From NCBI GenBank assembly GCA_965661055.1, contig CBFICS010000011.1, positions 1 through 64,000 on the forward strand: a DNA stretch of 64,000 nt, given 5' to 3'. The notes beneath the pieces are model-generated. The model made no database searches, had not been told where the DNA came from, and worked only from the letters and a program-made list of their open reading frames with translations. The translations under genes were made by a program, and so were the position numbers. Of this stretch, positions 45,020-52,367 are shown piece by piece. Positions within the stretch are counted from its first letter, which is position 1, and each line of letters begins with the position of its first letter. The DNA comes from CBFHSF01 sp965661055 (GTDB lineage: Bacteria; Bacteroidota; Bacteroidia; Flavobacteriales; Schleiferiaceae).

Positions 45020-47410
45020 ATGTGGACCCTTATAGCTCGTGTAATTTTAAGAAATAAGATAGCTTTATTGGCCTTGGTTGCTTTGACAACCGCCATTATG
45101 GGGTATCAAGCAACCCACATTCAGATTTCTTACAAGTTTGCACGAATTCTTCCCGTAGATGACACTGCCAATATTGAGTATCAAGAGTTTTTACACGCTT
45201 TTGGTGAGGCAGGTAATACCATTGTGATGGCTACTGAAGACAGTGCATTCTTCACTCCGAAAAGGTTGCAGCTATGGGACAATCTATCCAATGAAATTAC
45301 AAATATTTCTGGAGTTGAAAATGTTTTGTCGGTTACCAACACCTATGATTTGTGGTTAAACGATTCAACAGATATTTTAGAACCCATCCCCTTTGTAGAT
45401 ATAATACCGACTACCCAAGAAGAAGCCAATCAACTCAAGCAAAAGTTGCTCAACAGGCCTTTTTATCAAGGGCTGTTATATACTTCAAACGGCAACGTAA
45501 ATCTCATGATGGTTTCTCTACGTGATGATCAACTGTACAATAAGAACATTATTAGGATTGTTGAAGAAGTCAAGTCCATTATTTTAAATTTTGAAAAAGA
45601 CACGGGAATTCAAGTGCGGGTATCGGGCCTGCCTTATATAAGAATGGCCAATACCAAAAAGGTAAAAAATGAGGTCTACCTATTTATCTTTTTAACCATA
45701 GTGGTCACTGCTTTGCTTTTGTTCTTGTTTTTAAAATCACTAAGAGCCATGTTGGTGGCCTTGTTGGTGGTAGTTATCGGAGTCGTGTTTTCCTTGGGTT
45801 TAATCAGTTCTCTTGGCTATGAGATCACCATTTTGAGTTCATTGATTCCGCCATTGGTTATTGTCATTGGTATTCCTAATTGTATTTTCCTCATCAATAA
45901 ATACCATTCAGAATTCAAAGAACACGGAGTTAAAATATTGGCATTACACAGAGTGATTAGAAAGGTAGGGAATGTGACCCTTTTAACGAATATGACCACA
46001 TCCCTTGGATTTGCTGCCTTCATTTTGACCTCGAGTCAGTCTTTGGTAGAATTTGGAGTAGTTGCTTCGTTAAATATTATTGCTGTATTCGTAATTAGTA
46101 TTATTTTAATTCCAATTATCTACACCTATTTATCTCCCCCAAAGGAAAAGCATTACAAGCACCTTGATCACAATTGGGTGAATAAGTTAATTTCTACCTT
46201 AACCTGGCTAGTGCAACACGGTCGTCCTCTAGTTTACCTAATGTCTCTTATAGTAACTGTAGCGGCCCTGTATGGCATCTCAGAAATTAAAACTACCGGA
46301 AACCTTACCGAAGACTTTTCAAAAGACGATCCGGTTTACAAGGATGTAAAGTTTATGGAGAGTCAGTTTGAAGGAGTAATTCCTTTAGAGATTATTGTTG
46401 ACACCAAAAGGCCAAAAGGAGTTGAAAAGAGCAGTACCTTAAAGAGAATAGATAAGTTTCAAAGCATATTAGATACTTTTCCTAATATTTCAAGGTCCCT
46501 GTCAATGGTAGATTTTATCAAATCGGCTAAGCAAGCATTTTTTGGTAATTCACCTTCTTTTTACAGCCTGCCAACCGCCAATGAAAGAGCCTTTGTTTAC
46601 CAAAGTCTGCCAAAAAACCTTGAAGGAAACAGCGAATTGTTAAACTCATTGGTTGATTCTGCTAGACAAAAAGCAAGAATCACCATGCAGCTAGCCGACA
46701 TATCAACTCCAGAATTAGAGGTTCTTGAGGCAGAGATAAAAACAATTGTTGACGAGATTTTTCCTCCAAAAAATTATGAGGTGACCATAACGGGCGCCTC
46801 AGTAATATTTTTAAAAGGAACCGATTACCTAATCAAGAACTTAATTGTGAGTTTGGCTTTGGCCATTTTTGTCATCGCCTTGATTATGTCCTTTTTGTTC
46901 GGAAGTGGCCGAATGGTGTTCATTTCACTCATCCCCAATATTATTCCCCTCTTGGTGACGGGTGGAATTATGGGCTTCTTTGGTATCCCAGTAAAACCCT
47001 CCACTATTTTGGTCTTTTCTATTGCCTTCGGAATTTCAGTAGATGACACCATTCACTATTTGGCAAAATACAGACAAGAGCTAAAGTCTAACGGATGGAA
47101 AATAGGGCCGGCGGCGTTGACCAGTATTCGTGAAACCGGAATCAGTATGTTTTATACTTCCGTAGTATTGTTTTCCGGATTTTCCATATTTATCTGGTCA
47201 GAATTTGGAGGAACCATTGCCTTGGGTATCTTAGTGTCCATAACTCTTTTTGTAGCCATGGTAAGCAACTTAGTATTGCTTCCGTCATTGTTGTTATCTC
47301 TAGAAAGGTTTGTAACCGCCAAAGAGTTTAATGAGAATCTCATTGAGATTTATGAAGGCGAAGACGAAGAAGACGAGACCGAAGAAATTTCTAAAAAAGA
47401 AAAAAAGTAA
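45020..47410 (+). CDS. RND/MMPL-family transporter
   Basis: The 796-residue protein has the RND architecture in two halves: a first membrane helix (about 12-28), a large periplasmic loop (about 30-220), and five helices (about 220-365). Then come a second first-helix (about 398-418), a loop and five more helices, before a charged acidic tail EDEEDETEEISKKEKK. It belongs to the MMPL/patched-like branch, which is thought to move lipids or hopanoid-like compounds, driven by protons. The substrate is not known. The following rmlA starts four bases after its stop and the genes probably form an operon. Confidence 0.86.
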   Translation: MWTLIARVILRNKIALLALVALTTAIMGYQATHIQISYKFARILPVDDTANIEYQEFLHAFGEAGNTIVMATEDSAFFTPKRLQLWDNLSNEITNISGVENVLSVTNTYDLWLNDSTDILEPIPFVDIIPTTQEEANQLKQKLLNRPFYQGLLYTSNGNVNLMMVSLRDDQLYNKNIIRIVEEVKSIILNFEKDTGIQVRVSGLPYIRMANTKKVKNEVYLFIFLTIVVTALLLFLFLKSLRAMLVALLVVVIGVVFSLGLISSLGYEITILSSLIPPLVIVIGIPNCIFLINKYHSEFKEHGVKILALHRVIRKVGNVTLLTNMTTSLGFAAFILTSSQSLVEFGVVASLNIIAVFVISIILIPIIYTYLSPPKEKHYKHLDHNWVNKLISTLTWLVQHGRPLVYLMSLIVTVAALYGISEIKTTGNLTEDFSKDDPVYKDVKFMESQFEGVIPLEIIVDTKRPKGVEKSSTLKRIDKFQSILDTFPNISRSLSMVDFIKSAKQAFFGNSPSFYSLPTANERAFVYQSLPKNLEGNSELLNSLVDSARQKARITMQLADISTPELEVLEAEIKTIVDEIFPPKNYEVTITGASVIFLKGTDYLIKNLIVSLALAIFVIALIMSFLFGSGRMVFISLIPNIIPLLVTGGIMGFFGIPVKPSTILVFSIAFGISVDDTIHYLAKYRQELKSNGWKIGPAALTSIRETGISMFYTSVVLFSGFSIFIWSEFGGTIALGILVSITLFVAMVSNLVLLPSLLLSLERFVTAKEFNENLIEIYEGEDEEDETEEISKKEKK

Positions 47411-47413
47411 ATC

Positions 47414-48274
47414 ATGAAAGGAATCATTTTAGCTGGCGGGTCAGGAACTAGACTTCACCCATTAACCCTTGCGGTAAGTAAGCAATTGATGCCCATTTAC
47501 GATAAGCCAATGATTTATTACCCACTTTCAACCTTAATGAATGCGGGTATTAGAGATATATTAATCATTACCACTCCGCATGACCATGAGCTTTTTGTAA
47601 AGCTGTTAGGCGACGGTTCTAGAGTGGGGTGTAACTTTCAATATACTATTCAAGAAGAGCCCAACGGATTGGCACAAGCCTTTGTGTTAGGTGAAGAGTT
47701 TATTGGTGACGATAACGTTGCCTTGATTTTGGGCGACAACATTTTTTACGGAAGTGAAATGCCAGCGCTACTATCTGAAAGTGCTGACCCCAAAGGCGGA
47801 ATTGTATTTGCTTACAGGGTTTCTGATCCTGAAAGATACGGGGTGGTTGAGTTTGACAAAAGCCTTAAAGCCATTAGCATTGAAGAAAAGCCAGAAGTGC
47901 CCAAGTCTAAGTTTGCGGTTCCAGGTCTTTACTTTTACGACAATTCTGTGGTTAAAATCGCCAAAGAATTGAAGCCAAGCCCAAGGGGTGAATATGAAAT
48001 CACAGACGTCAATAAGGCGTATTTAGAAAAAAATCAACTTCACGTGAGAATACTTGACCGTGGCACGGCTTGGTTAGACACGGGTACATTCCCTAGTCTT
48101 ATGGCCGCAGGACAATTTGTTCAGGTTATGGAAGAAAGACAAGATATAAAGGTTGGATGTATTGAAGAAGTTGCCTTTACACAAGGATTTATCACCGAAG
48201 ACCAACTAAGAGAAATTGCACAGCCCCTTCTCAAGAGTGGTTATGGAAAGTATCTTTTATCTTTGTTATCATAG
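47414..48274 (+). CDS. rmlA: Glucose-1-phosphate thymidylyltransferase
   Basis: RmlA joins glucose-1-phosphate and dTTP to give dTDP-glucose, the first step to dTDP-rhamnose for surface polysaccharide. The 286-residue protein has the nucleotide-binding GGSGTRLHP (8-16), SKQLMPIYDKPMIYYPL (22-38) and LGDNIFYG. It is full length. rmlBCD are not adjacent. It sits between the RND transporter gene and a polyprenyl synthase gene, one base apart from the latter. Confidence 0.93.
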   Translation: MKGIILAGGSGTRLHPLTLAVSKQLMPIYDKPMIYYPLSTLMNAGIRDILIITTPHDHELFVKLLGDGSRVGCNFQYTIQEEPNGLAQAFVLGEEFIGDDNVALILGDNIFYGSEMPALLSESADPKGGIVFAYRVSDPERYGVVEFDKSLKAISIEEKPEVPKSKFAVPGLYFYDNSVVKIAKELKPSPRGEYEITDVNKAYLEKNQLHVRILDRGTAWLDTGTFPSLMAAGQFVQVMEERQDIKVGCIEEVAFTQGFITEDQLREIAQPLLKSGYGKYLLSLLS

Positions 48275-48275
48275 A

Positions 48276-49253
48276 ATGGCATTATCACTAGAAAAATATC
48301 AAAGAGAATTTGCCTCTGCACTAGAGTCACTTTCGTGGGATATGAAGCCAGCCAATCTTTATGAACCCGCAGAATACATACTTTCTATTGGGGGTAAAAG
48401 GCTTCGTCCTGTATTGACCTTTATAGGAGCTCAACTGTATACAGATGACCTCTCTAAAGCCGTTCCGCCGGCATTAGCTGTAGAGATTTTCCACAACTTT
48501 TCATTGCTTCATGACGACATCATGGATGATGCGCCCTTGCGAAGGGGAAAGCCTACCGTTCATGAAAAGTGGAATGCCAATATTGGAATTCTTTCGGGTG
48601 ATGTAATGCTTGTTAAAGCCTTTCAACAAATTGAAAAAGTAGGTCCTGAAATGCTTCCAAAAGTATTGCCTGTATTTTCAAAAATGGCGGTTGAGGTCTG
48701 TGAAGGGCAGCAGATGGACATGGATTTTGAGACGAGAGACGATGTGACTCTTGTCGAGTACCTAGAAATGATTGCCTATAAAACCTCGGTTTTAATCGGT
48801 GCCGCCTTTCAAATGGGAGCCTTGGTGGGTGGAGCAAGCCAATCTGAAAGCGAACTTCTCTATGAGTTTGGATTAGATTTAGGCATCTCATTTCAAATAA
48901 TGGACGATTATTTAGACGTTTACGGCGATCCTAAAAAATTTGGAAAGCAAGTTGGCGGAGATATTTTGTCTAACAAAAAAACCCTTCTATTAATTGAGGC
49001 ATTGAATAGATCAAAGGGCACTTCATACGAAGATTCTTTAAAAAATTGGCTGAGTACTACAGAAATTTCTGACAAGAAAGTTGCTGAAGTCACCAAAATT
49101 TTCACTAACTTGAATATAGACACCTTTGCATTAGACCGTGCTAGGGAATACTATGACAAGGCTTTAAGTCTGTTAGATAAGTTGAATTTATCAGACAATA
49201 AGTTAAGTGAAATTAAAGAATTTGCCCAATGGTTGTTAAACAGAGATCGCTAA
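48276..49253 (+). CDS. Polyprenyl synthetase family protein
   Basis: The 325-residue protein has GGKRLRP (39-45), the first aspartate motif DDIMD (80-84) followed by APLRRGKPTVH, and the second DDYLD (209-213). These bind the prenyl diphosphates and magnesium in trans-prenyltransferases. It probably makes a chain of about eight isoprene units for quinones, but chain length cannot be read from sequence. An earlier in-frame ATG at 48216 lies within rmlA; ATG 48276 starts one base after its stop. The last 25 bases overlap the next gene. Confidence 0.9.
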   Translation: MALSLEKYQREFASALESLSWDMKPANLYEPAEYILSIGGKRLRPVLTFIGAQLYTDDLSKAVPPALAVEIFHNFSLLHDDIMDDAPLRRGKPTVHEKWNANIGILSGDVMLVKAFQQIEKVGPEMLPKVLPVFSKMAVEVCEGQQMDMDFETRDDVTLVEYLEMIAYKTSVLIGAAFQMGALVGGASQSESELLYEFGLDLGISFQIMDDYLDVYGDPKKFGKQVGGDILSNKKTLLLIEALNRSKGTSYEDSLKNWLSTTEISDKKVAEVTKIFTNLNIDTFALDRAREYYDKALSLLDKLNLSDNKLSEIKEFAQWLLNRDR

Positions 49254-49882
49254 CCCTACTCTTTTACTTTAGCTTCCTATTTTCAAATACCGCCTATAGT
49301 CAATTTGAAAATAGACATCATCTAGAAGTAAAAACCGCCCCTATTAGATACACCTATGGACCAAATATTGAAGGGGAACTTCGATTTGATAATTACGCAT
49401 TGATTGGCGGATACCAAGTCTACCATCGTGATTTTTATTTAGAAACAGGAGGGTTTTTAACGCTTGCTCCTTCACTGGTAGCTTCAAATGGAGAAATGTC
49501 TTGGATAGGGGTGCGCAGGTATTGGCAAGTCACAGAAAACACAGATGTTTTTATGGGATTTAGATTTCGCAGAAAAACGGTTTCTTTTAAGGATGTAAAC
49601 CATCAAGAAGCGGTAGATGGATTTCTTTTTGGAAGACCGGAGAGCTTTGAAGATTGCGATGAAAAGTCAGAAATCTATATTCTTACTGTTGGCGTTAAGC
49701 AAACCCTATCATTCTTTACCTATGAACTTTATGTAGGCGGAGGAATCAATCATCACGAGTCCAAGATTTACAAGTATGAGGTTTCATATTTTGACGGCTC
49801 GATTTGGCAAACCGAGTATATTCACAAAGCTCCTGATTTGGCTCACATTACTTTTGGCTTGTCTCTAGGATTCGGATACTAA
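49229..49882 (+). CDS. Outer-membrane-type protein, first of three tandem paralogs
   Basis: The 217-residue protein has a signal peptide (about 1-24, ending AYSQ) and a series of short aromatic beta-strands, ending LSLGFGY. It shares with the two following genes the segment K(T/S)AP(I/L)R-x2-YG-x-N, then G-x-Q-x-Y-x-R-D-F, and, with the third gene, GEMSWIG and LT-x-GVK. The start lies 25 bases inside the polyprenyl synthase gene. The family is not recognised; a small beta-barrel is the best guess. Confidence 0.7.
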   Translation: MVVKQRSLTLLFYFSFLFSNTAYSQFENRHHLEVKTAPIRYTYGPNIEGELRFDNYALIGGYQVYHRDFYLETGGFLTLAPSLVASNGEMSWIGVRRYWQVTENTDVFMGFRFRRKTVSFKDVNHQEAVDGFLFGRPESFEDCDEKSEIYILTVGVKQTLSFFTYELYVGGGINHHESKIYKYEVSYFDGSIWQTEYIHKAPDLAHITFGLSLGFGY

Positions 49883-49932
49883 GAGTTTAAATACTCTTCT
49901 ATTATATTTTTACTAACCTAACTTTTTTACCC

Positions 49933-50547
49933 ATGAAAACCCTGAAAAAAGTAATGGTGCTCCTGTTTTTTTGCACCGGATTCCCAACAATCGCACAAGA
50001 ATCAAACAATCCACATGGCTTTGAAGTAAAGACAGCACCCCTTCGTTTTTTTTACGGAGGAAACTTCTCCGTTGAATTTCTAGGTGATGATTTTGGCATT
50101 AGTCTAGGCGTTCAATCCTATAATCGAGACTTTTATCACCACGGAAGTATCATCCCAAAAGTCAATGACTGTAATGGCTTTATGGTAGACCTTGGATTTA
50201 GAAAATACAAACGACTTACGCCAGTTACGCAAAGGTTCTGGGGTGTGTCTTTAAAGTATAAGAACATATTTTTCCCGAGGGCCGATGAAAGTAACGATAA
50301 TGGATATTCTTATTATTCAAGGACCAATGAGGTGTCTAACGTAGTTTACGGCACCTGGGGGTATAAAAAGATTTACGGAAATTTTTTGTGGGAGTATTAT
50401 TTTGGTGCGGGCGTTATGCATCAACCTTACGACTTAAAAACCTATTCTGTTAATGCTTTTGGTTCCACTGAAGAACTTAATACTGAATCAAAAGTATATT
50501 GTATGCCCTACGTAACCTTTGGGCTGAACATCGGAATCGTATTTTAG
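49933..50547 (+). CDS. Outer-membrane-type protein, second of three tandem paralogs
   Basis: The 204-residue protein begins with a signal peptide (about 1-21, ending TIAQ) and has the common HGFEVKTAPLRFFYGGN and QSYNRDFYHHG segments. It is the most divergent of the three: it lacks GEMSWIG, which is replaced by GFMVDLGFRKY, and it ends LNIGIVF. It stands 50 bases after the first paralog. Function unknown. Confidence 0.7.
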   Translation: MKTLKKVMVLLFFCTGFPTIAQESNNPHGFEVKTAPLRFFYGGNFSVEFLGDDFGISLGVQSYNRDFYHHGSIIPKVNDCNGFMVDLGFRKYKRLTPVTQRFWGVSLKYKNIFFPRADESNDNGYSYYSRTNEVSNVVYGTWGYKKIYGNFLWEYYFGAGVMHQPYDLKTYSVNAFGSTEELNTESKVYCMPYVTFGLNIGIVF

Positions 50548-50597
50548 TTTTTGATTATTAAATCGCTAACTTGGTGAAGTAAATAATTCACGAGGAT

Positions 50598-51233
50598 TTG
50601 AAAAGAACATTTTCGTTTTTAGTCATTCTTTTTTGTTTGAGCTATTCAGCAATGGGGCAATCTACCCGCAGGCATTTCTTTGAAATTAAATCTGCCCCAA
50701 TTCGTTGGATATACGGCCCCAACGTAGAAGCCGAGATTAGGTTTGATCGCTTTGCAATACTCGGTGGGTTTCAAAAATATCATAGAGATTTTTTTATCAA
50801 CACAAACGGGAAGGCCTTTTTTGACTTTGATATAGAATTAGAAGATGGAGAAGGAGAAATGTCTTGGATAGGACTCCGCTACTATTTTCCGAAACCCAAT
50901 GGGGTTGACTTTTTTATTGGCGCTAGATATCGTCATAAAACCTTATCCTTTAATCGGTTAAATAGTTTCGAGGACCCAAATCCACCAGCCTACTCATACT
51001 ACAAAAAGGCTGATGAGGTATCTGATATTGGCTTTTTAACCTTTGGCGTTAAGTTTACCCGTTCTGTTTTGGTTTTAGAGCACTATGTTGGGGTTGGCGT
51101 TATCCGAAAAAAATCTATAGAAGCCACTTATGAGAGTTATTTCGGCAACCCTTATACGGTTAGTAATTATGATCAAATTGATAAGAACTATCTTTTTTTG
51201 ACAATAGGTTTAAGTCTAGGACTTGGATTATGA
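50598..51233 (+). CDS. Outer-membrane-type protein, third of three tandem paralogs
   Basis: The 211-residue protein has a signal peptide (about 1-20, ending AMGQ) and the family segments FFEIKSAPIRWIYGPNVE, GGFQKYHRDFF, GEMSWIGLRYYF and LTFGVKFT. It ends LSLGLGL. It is closer to the first than to the second paralog. Translation begins with TTG. Its stop overlaps the next start by four bases (ATGA). Confidence 0.72.
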   Translation: MKRTFSFLVILFCLSYSAMGQSTRRHFFEIKSAPIRWIYGPNVEAEIRFDRFAILGGFQKYHRDFFINTNGKAFFDFDIELEDGEGEMSWIGLRYYFPKPNGVDFFIGARYRHKTLSFNRLNSFEDPNPPAYSYYKKADEVSDIGFLTFGVKFTRSVLVLEHYVGVGVIRKKSIEATYESYFGNPYTVSNYDQIDKNYLFLTIGLSLGLGL

Positions 51234-51562
51234 GTTTAGTGATTCCCAATAAATTCGAGGTGTTTTATCAAAACATGGAAAACCTAAAATTTTTGGTGGC
51301 TCAGTTAGAAAAAGACATTCCTGACCTAGAGAGTGCATTTTCAACAGAGTTAGAATCTATTTATGAGGTATTGGTCACCTATTTTTCTAAGGAAGATTTA
51401 GAATCTTTTCTTCCACAACTTTTGTATAAAATTGATGTGTCTGAGCGTGGGCTTCATGAAAAGATGTCCCTAGGGCAGTACCCTAGTTTTTCCGAACTGG
51501 TTGCAGAATCTGTCTTATTTCGAGAGATGGAAAAAGTGTTTTATAGAATTACCTATTCTTAG
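51230..51562 (+). CDS. Hypothetical protein, 110 residues
   Basis: I do not recognise it. The product is soluble, acidic and rich in leucine, glutamate and phenylalanine, so it is predicted to be mostly helical. It has no signal peptide and no cysteine. It overlaps the stop of the third paralog by four bases, so it is read with that transcript. The coding region is convincing but short, and there are no motifs. Confidence 0.6.
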   Translation: MSLVIPNKFEVFYQNMENLKFLVAQLEKDIPDLESAFSTELESIYEVLVTYFSKEDLESFLPQLLYKIDVSERGLHEKMSLGQYPSFSELVAESVLFREMEKVFYRITYS

Positions 51563-51566
51563 ATTC

Positions 51567-52229
51567 TTAGAAGGCAAAGCCTACTCTAATTACGTAGGGT
51601 TGCGAATAGTAAGATGTGTTGGGGTTGTAAGTTACATTGTAAAGAATCAAGAAAAATGCAGCACTTTTTTCACCAAATTTACTCATAATTCCTCCTCCTA
51701 GAAATAGATTATTTGACCATATTCTTTCGGTGTAAATTTCGTTGGTGTTTTGATTCACGTAGGCAGCCCCCCAATTAAGAGATTCATATTCTGCCTGCAG
51801 AATGATAGGCATATCGTCAAGGGGTTGAAAAAACGTTAAAGCATTAAATCCATAAACATTATTTGAATATCCTCTAAAGTAAGGGTTTGGGGTGCTGTTA
51901 GAGTATTTGTAATAAGAATAAGTTCCCCCAATCCCAACCGATAATTTTTCAGTAACTGCGTAATATATTCTAGGTTGAATATCAATGGCGGTGTACGTCC
52001 CAAATTGAAGTCCTAGGTTTCCTCCGAAAGAAAGCTTTTCAAAAAAACTTTTTTGAGATTTCTGGGTTCTTCTGTTGATAGGCTTATTGGTAGAGGGTTT
52101 TTCTTTTTGCGATTTTTCCGTGTTCACATTTTCTTCCTCTTTCGGCTTTTCTTCAAAGCGGCTAGGGGTTTGACTGTAAGAAGTCAATACAAATAGTGAA
52201 AAACAAAAAAGAAGGAAAACCTTGCGCAT
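51567..52229 (-). CDS. Outer membrane beta-barrel protein
   Basis: The 220-residue protein has a signal peptide (1-19, ending SYSQ), a charged linker rich in lysine, glutamate and proline (about 22-55), and a barrel part starting LSFGGNLGLQFGTYT. The barrel ends in RVGFAF, an aromatic outer-membrane tail. The frame extends upstream to 52262, but ATG 52227-52229 fits the signal. It is convergent with the 110-residue gene with four bases between them. Relation to the three paralogs on the other strand is not evident. Confidence 0.78.
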   Translation of the reverse strand: MRKVFLLFCFSLFVLTSYSQTPSRFEEKPKEEENVNTEKSQKEKPSTNKPINRRTQKSQKSFFEKLSFGGNLGLQFGTYTAIDIQPRIYYAVTEKLSVGIGGTYSYYKYSNSTPNPYFRGYSNNVYGFNALTFFQPLDDMPIILQAEYESLNWGAAYVNQNTNEIYTERIWSNNLFLGGGIMSKFGEKSAAFFLILYNVTYNPNTSYYSQPYVIRVGFAF

Positions 52230-52336
52230 AACGAGTGATTTTTCATCGTTAAAGATAACCAATTCTCCTTAATTCAATAATTGTAATTTCAAATGCAAAT
52301 AGTGCAGTGTAAAGTATGAGTAGTTAATTAATATTG

Positions 52337-52344
52337 TACTTTTG
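52337..52344 (+). promoter_or_regulatory. Candidate -7 element TACTTTTG of sucAB
   Basis: An exact TAnnTTTG match ends 23 bases before the sucA ATG, in the gap shared with the divergent barrel gene. No -33 partner is clear. Confidence 0.5.
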
Positions 52345-52367
52345 CCTAAATTTTTGATCAAAAAAAC

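Noticed and set aside
48216..48275. Earlier start of the polyprenyl synthase inside rmlA
   Set aside because: The extra 20 residues are not like the family; the ATG one base after the rmlA stop is the natural start.
49229..51233. Possible direct DNA repeats (amplification) in the paralog array
   Set aside because: Similarity is visible only at protein level with strong divergence, so it is an old duplication and not a recent DNA repeat.
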